A stretch of 64,000 nucleotides of DNA, taken from Methylovulum miyakonense HT12 (lineage in GTDB: Bacteria > Pseudomonadota > Gammaproteobacteria > Methylococcales > Methylomonadaceae). The stretch covers positions 3,985,215 through 4,049,214 of the forward strand of contig NZ_KB913025.1 of the NCBI RefSeq assembly GCF_000384075.1, in the 5' to 3' direction. Below the pieces are notes generated by a model. That model was not told the DNA's origin. It was given only the letters and a program-made list of their open reading frames with translations, and did no database searches. The position numbers were made by a program, and so were the translations under genes. Below are positions 60,588 to 64,000 of this stretch, piece by piece. Positions within the stretch are counted from its first letter, which is position 1. Every line of letters begins with the position of its first letter.

Positions 60588-63500
60588 TTATGGGCCAAGC
60601 GTAGAAGAAACCCATGCTTCCAGGCTATGCAGCGTGTCCAAAGCCTGCTCGTAATCAAAATTTTCAATTTGCTTTTGGAGGGTGGCCGCCTGCTCCCCTA
60701 AGGCTGAATGTAACAATGGTGCGGCCATGCGCATCACCGCACTGGCATCAACATCACTAACCGCCAATAAGGCTTCAAGCTTATCCAGCGCCATACGCAC
60801 ATCATCCCAATTGACCGCCATAGGCACGCTCCCGGCGGCAATAGGTAGGGCCCTGATACCATCCAAGAATTGCTCTTGTTCCACCTCGAGCGAGGCAAGG
60901 CAATGATCGGTTTCATCACGGCCGAGGCTTTCGCGGACGGCTTGTTCCAACTGGGCGGCGGCATGCTGCACCCGATGTGCGCCCAGCGTCGCTGCCGCCC
61001 CTTTAACCGTGTGCGCCAGCAAATTTGCCTGCTGCATATCGCCTGCATCCAAACTTTGGCGCAACCGCTTAACGTCATCGGCATGATGCCCTAAATACAT
61101 CTGCAATAAGGCGATATATTTTTCCTCGTTCCAGCGCATCAGCTGCAACCCTGACTCAATATCCAGCCCAGGGATAGCGCTTAGCAAGCGGCGCAAATGG
61201 GTATCCGCCACGGTAATGCCCTTATTTACTTGGGGACGCACCAACGCCAAATAGGGCAACCATTTCAGCAAGGCCGCAAACAAGGCTTCAGGGTTAACTG
61301 GCTTGGCGATGTGGTCATTCATGCCGGCATCCAGACAACGTTGCCGGTCTTCACTGAACACATTGGCGGTCATCGCCAAGATAGGCACTGATTCACGTCC
61401 TGGTATCCCCCGGATAAGACGGGTGGCCTCCAGGCCATCCATAAGCGGCATCTGCACGTCCATCAAAATTAGGTCGTAAGCGGTCTGCCTGGCCTTTTCC
61501 ACCGCTACGGCCCCGTTTTCAGCCAGGTCGGCCACAAAACCGGCTTCCTGCAACAAGGCCAAGGCCACTTCCTGGTTAATCGGGTTATCTTCACACAGCA
61601 ATAGCCGCGTGCCAGCATAATCCTGAATCAAGACCGCTTCGGCATCCGATACGGCCTGTACCGACGCGGGCCCGACGGGCGGGCATATGATGCGGGTGAT
61701 CGTGTCATACAGGATAGACGGCGTGACCGGCTTGACCAGAATGGCATGGAATCCGGCGTTCCTGGCAATTTCCACCAGGGAAGGTTCGTCATAAGCGGTC
61801 ACCAGCAGCCGTTTGGGCTGACGGGATAGGGGCATATCGTGGATTTGCCGCGCCGTCTCAATACCATCCATGCCTGGCATGCGCCAATCCAGCACCACCA
61901 AATCGAACGGTTCGCCTGCGCCATCCGCATCCTTAATAGCCGCCAATGCCTCAACACCCGAATCGGCGGTAGTGACCCGTAGCTGTAAAGCTTCGAACAT
62001 ATACGCCAAAATCATGCGTGCATCGGGACTATCGTCAGCCACCAATACCCGTTGGTTTTCCAAGTGCAATGACGGTTTCCGGACGACTGTCTGTAGGGAT
62101 TTCCTGAACCGCGCAGTCAACCAGAAGGTGCTGCCGCATTGTGGCTGGCTACTCACGCCAACCTCCCCGCCCATCAGTTTGGCCAGGCTTTTGGTGATGC
62201 TCAAACCCAAACCCGTACCGCCATAACGGCGGGTTGTCGAGCTATCCGCCTGCTCAAAAGTCCCAAACAAGCGGGGGACAGCTTCAGGGTCTATGCCGAT
62301 ACCCGTATCCTGGACTTCAAAACGTATCAGCACTTCATGGGGGCTTTCTTCAAGGACACGGGTGCGTAAAATAATGCTGCCATGCCGGGTAAATTTCACG
62401 GCATTGCTGAGATAATTCAGCAATGCCTGGGTCAGGCGGGTCTGGTCGCCATTTAATTGGGCTACCGGCATCGGCCCGGTGTCCACGACCAACTCCAAGC
62501 CCTTCCCTTTTATCTTCTCCATGACCAAACCGGCAACATTCTGGAGGATGGTTTCCAGATCAAAATTGATGGCTTCCAAGGTCAGTTTGCCAGATTCAAT
62601 TTTGGCTATGTCGAGGATGTCGTTGATGATCGCCAACAAGTGTTGTGCGGAATCGGTTATCTTTTGCAGTTTATCCTGTTGCCCGGCATCGTGGGCGCCA
62701 CGTTGGAGCAAATGGGCCAGACCGACTATGGCGTTCATCGGCGTCCTGATTTCATGGCTCATATTCGCCAGAAACGCGCTCTTGGCCTGATTGGCCTGCT
62801 CGGCCTCCTGTTTGGCCCATTCCAGTTGCCGTGTCCGCTGTTCGACCAACTCCTCCAGGTGTTCACGGTAACTGTCAAGTTCCTCGCTTAAGCGTTTTTT
62901 CTCGGTAATGTCTTCCTTGATCGCCAGATAATGGCTGATGCTGCCGTCCGGTTGGTGTATCGGGGCAATACGGGCAAACTCAAAATAGATTTCGCCATTT
63001 TTACGTTTATTGCACAGTTCTCCGCTCCATAGCTCCCCCCGCTTTAAAGTCGCCCACAACTCGTCGTAGGTTTCCTTCGATGTTAAGCCGGATTGCAGGA
63101 TACGCGGATTTTGGTAGGCCGCTTCGGCTAAGGAATACCCGGTCACCTTCGTAAATGCCTGGTTGACATATTCAATTTGGGCGTCGAGGTTGGTGATCAC
63201 AATGCTTTCCGGGCTTTGCTCCACGGCCTGGGACAATTTGCGCAACTGTGCTTCATTGCGTTTCCGTTCGGTAATGTCACGGGCGGCGGCGAACACGCCG
63301 GCCACGTTGTTTTCGGCATCCCGGTAAACGCTGGCGTTATACAGCACGTCAGTGATTTGCCCCGAGACATGCCGGATGGCCAAGGGATAATCCGTCACAA
63401 AGCCTTGCCCTAACACTTGGCTAAAGCCTACATGCGCTTGTTCGGGTTCCGTGAAATAAACGGAAAAGTCACTGCCTATCAATTGGTCGCGGGACAATCC

Positions 63501-64000
63501 CGTCACCTGCTCGGTCGCCTTATTGACATCGGTGACTTTACCCGCCTCATTGATGGTGGCCAAAGGATCCAGGCTGGCTTCGATCAGGCTGCGGGCATAC
63601 AACGAGGCCGCACGTAACTGCTGCACGGCCTGTTCGCGCCCGGCCTCGTTCTGTTCCAGCGTGGCGACCATGTGATTGAAATGCTCCGCCAGGCGGCCAA
63701 TTTCATCGTTGTACTTGAATGCCAGCCGGAACTCGCGCCGCCCTTCCGCCACCCGTGTCACCCCCTCCAATAGCCGATTTAAACCGCGGGTCATCGCGGT
63801 TACGACAACATCAACCGTGGCTAAGATCAGGATAATGGCCAACAGCATAAACAAGACCACTTCATAGATCATCTGATGGATGACAGTGATCAAATGACCA
63901 CGGCCCATGCTAATCCGTGCCCAACCCAACAGACGTTTTCCGGTCATGACCGGAGCCGCCACATCGACGGCTAACTTATTTTCGGTCAGGACGACAGATT
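60588..64000 (-). CDS. Hybrid sensor histidine kinase, N-terminus cut by window edge
   Basis: At least 1137 residues are visible. The reading frame stays open through the right edge at 64000, so the sensor is truncated; a GTG at 63962 is probably not the true start. Order: end of a periplasmic sensor, membrane helix ([20 protein letters not shown]), HAMP ([20 protein letters not shown]), PAS 1 and PAS 2 (each ending in DITERKR or DITEKKR), HisKA with phospho-acceptor His in [13 protein letters not shown], HATPase with N box (YLSNAVKF) and GGTGLGLS, then receiver 1 ([10 protein letters not shown]), receiver 2 ([11 protein letters not shown]) and an Hpt domain ([16 protein letters not shown]). 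It acts in a multi-step phosphorelay. No response regulator is next to it. It lies upstream of, and in the same orientation as, the 11-gene operon, so a regulatory link is possible but unproven. Confidence 0.9.
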   Translation of the reverse strand, partial: SVVLTENKLAVDVAAPVMTGKRLLGWARISMGRGHLITVIHQMIYEVVLFMLLAIILILATVDVVVTAMTRGLNRLLEGVTRVAEGRREFRLAFKYNDEIGRLAEHFNHMVATLEQNEAGREQAVQQLRAASLYARSLIEASLDPLATINEAGKVTDVNKATEQVTGLSRDQLIGSDFSVYFTEPEQAHVGFSQVLGQGFVTDYPLAIRHVSGQITDVLYNASVYRDAENNVAGVFAAARDITERKRNEAQLRKLSQAVEQSPESIVITNLDAQIEYVNQAFTKVTGYSLAEAAYQNPRILQSGLTSKETYDELWATLKRGELWSGELCNKRKNGEIYFEFARIAPIHQPDGSISHYLAIKEDITEKKRLSEELDSYREHLEELVEQRTRQLEWAKQEAEQANQAKSAFLANMSHEIRTPMNAIVGLAHLLQRGAHDAGQQDKLQKITDSAQHLLAIINDILDIAKIESGKLTLEAINFDLETILQNVAGLVMEKIKGKGLELVVDTGPMPVAQLNGDQTRLTQALLNYLSNAVKFTRHGSIILRTRVLEESPHEVLIRFEVQDTGIGIDPEAVPRLFGTFEQADSSTTRRYGGTGLGLSITKSLAKLMGGEVGVSSQPQCGSTFWLTARFRKSLQTVVRKPSLHLENQRVLVADDSPDARMILAYMFEALQLRVTTADSGVEALAAIKDADGAGEPFDLVVLDWRMPGMDGIETARQIHDMPLSRQPKRLLVTAYDEPSLVEIARNAGFHAILVKPVTPSILYDTITRIICPPVGPASVQAVSDAEAVLIQDYAGTRLLLCEDNPINQEVALALLQEAGFVADLAENGAVAVEKARQTAYDLILMDVQMPLMDGLEATRLIRGIPGRESVPILAMTANVFSEDRQRCLDAGMNDHIAKPVNPEALFAALLKWLPYLALVRPQVNKGITVADTHLRRLLSAIPGLDIESGLQLMRWNEEKYIALLQMYLGHHADDVKRLRQSLDAGDMQQANLLAHTVKGAAATLGAHRVQHAAAQLEQAVRESLGRDETDHCLASLEVEQEQFLDGIRALPIAAGSVPMAVNWDDVRMALDKLEALLAVSDVDASAVMRMAAPLLHSALGEQAATLQKQIENFDYEQALDTLHSLEAWVSSTLGP

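Noticed and set aside
1-64000. tRNA, rRNA and known riboswitches
   Set aside because: I looked through the gaps for cloverleaf ends (CCA-type), rRNA signatures and common riboswitch cores and found none that I could support; a covariance search would be decisive.

Overview
The window looks like a chromosome segment of a Gram-negative gammaproteobacterium, most plausibly a methanotroph of the Methylococcales. This is inference: it rests on the mix of cytochrome bd with sulfide:quinone oxidoreductase, abundant c-type cytochromes, PepSY/TonB iron-uptake genes, planctomycete-like DUF1501/DUF1553 genes, and on moderate GC with many short palindromic intergenic repeats. There is no rRNA, no recognisable tRNA, no CRISPR array and no intact transposase. 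Almost every gene is on the minus strand; the clear exceptions are the SLC13 transporter (about 7.2-9.0 kb) and one 79-residue ORF at 32.1 kb.

Region 1 (1-6.6 kb): a respiratory cluster read leftwards as cydP, cydA, a small periplasmic protein, cydB, cydX, a DUF2892 membrane protein and sulfide:quinone oxidoreductase (cut by the left edge). The oxidoreductase would put sulfide electrons into the quinone pool and bd oxidase would pass them to oxygen. Upstream lie a HMA-TauE/SafE fusion (likely metal handling) and a PsiE-like protein. Region 2 (7.2-11.5 kb): an SLC13/RCK permease, convergent with a TPR protein carrying a glycosyltransferase-like C-terminal domain.

Region 3 (11.5-20.9 kb): a four-gene mdtA-mdtB-mdtC-outer membrane factor RND efflux operon whose gaps are filled with palindromic repeats. 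Region 4 (21.1-30.2 kb): a PepSY reductase-like membrane protein, a cytochrome c4-like protein, a periplasmic peroxiredoxin, a small protein with an unusual CX3CH motif, the DUF1501 + DUF1549/DUF1553 pair and a rhodanese-like protein without its catalytic cysteine.

Region 5 (30.6-37.6 kb): an iron-acquisition cluster read leftwards from a strong Fur box at about 37.58 kb: an unknown small ORF, hemP, tonB, exbB, exbD, a TonB-dependent siderophore receptor, a PepSY protein and a PiuC-type dioxygenase. A cupin and a metallo-beta-lactamase-fold lipoprotein follow at 37.8-39.8 kb.

Region 6 (40.3-59.5 kb) is the most interesting part: eleven tightly packed minus-strand genes (gaps 0-62 bp) filling about 19 kb. 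In transcription order they are an endonuclease/exonuclease/phosphatase-fold protein, three beta-rich proteins (one DUF6603-like), three unrecognised proteins of 543, 310 and 1433 residues, a FISUMP-domain protein, a GT2-TPR-GT2 glycosyltransferase and two collagen-like/polyglycine proteins that share an N-terminal module. None has a recognisable signal peptide. I know of no characterised system with this composition; it is the main candidate for an undescribed system, possibly a large glycosylated surface or extracellular assembly (inference). Region 7 (60.6-64 kb) is a hybrid histidine kinase running off the right edge.
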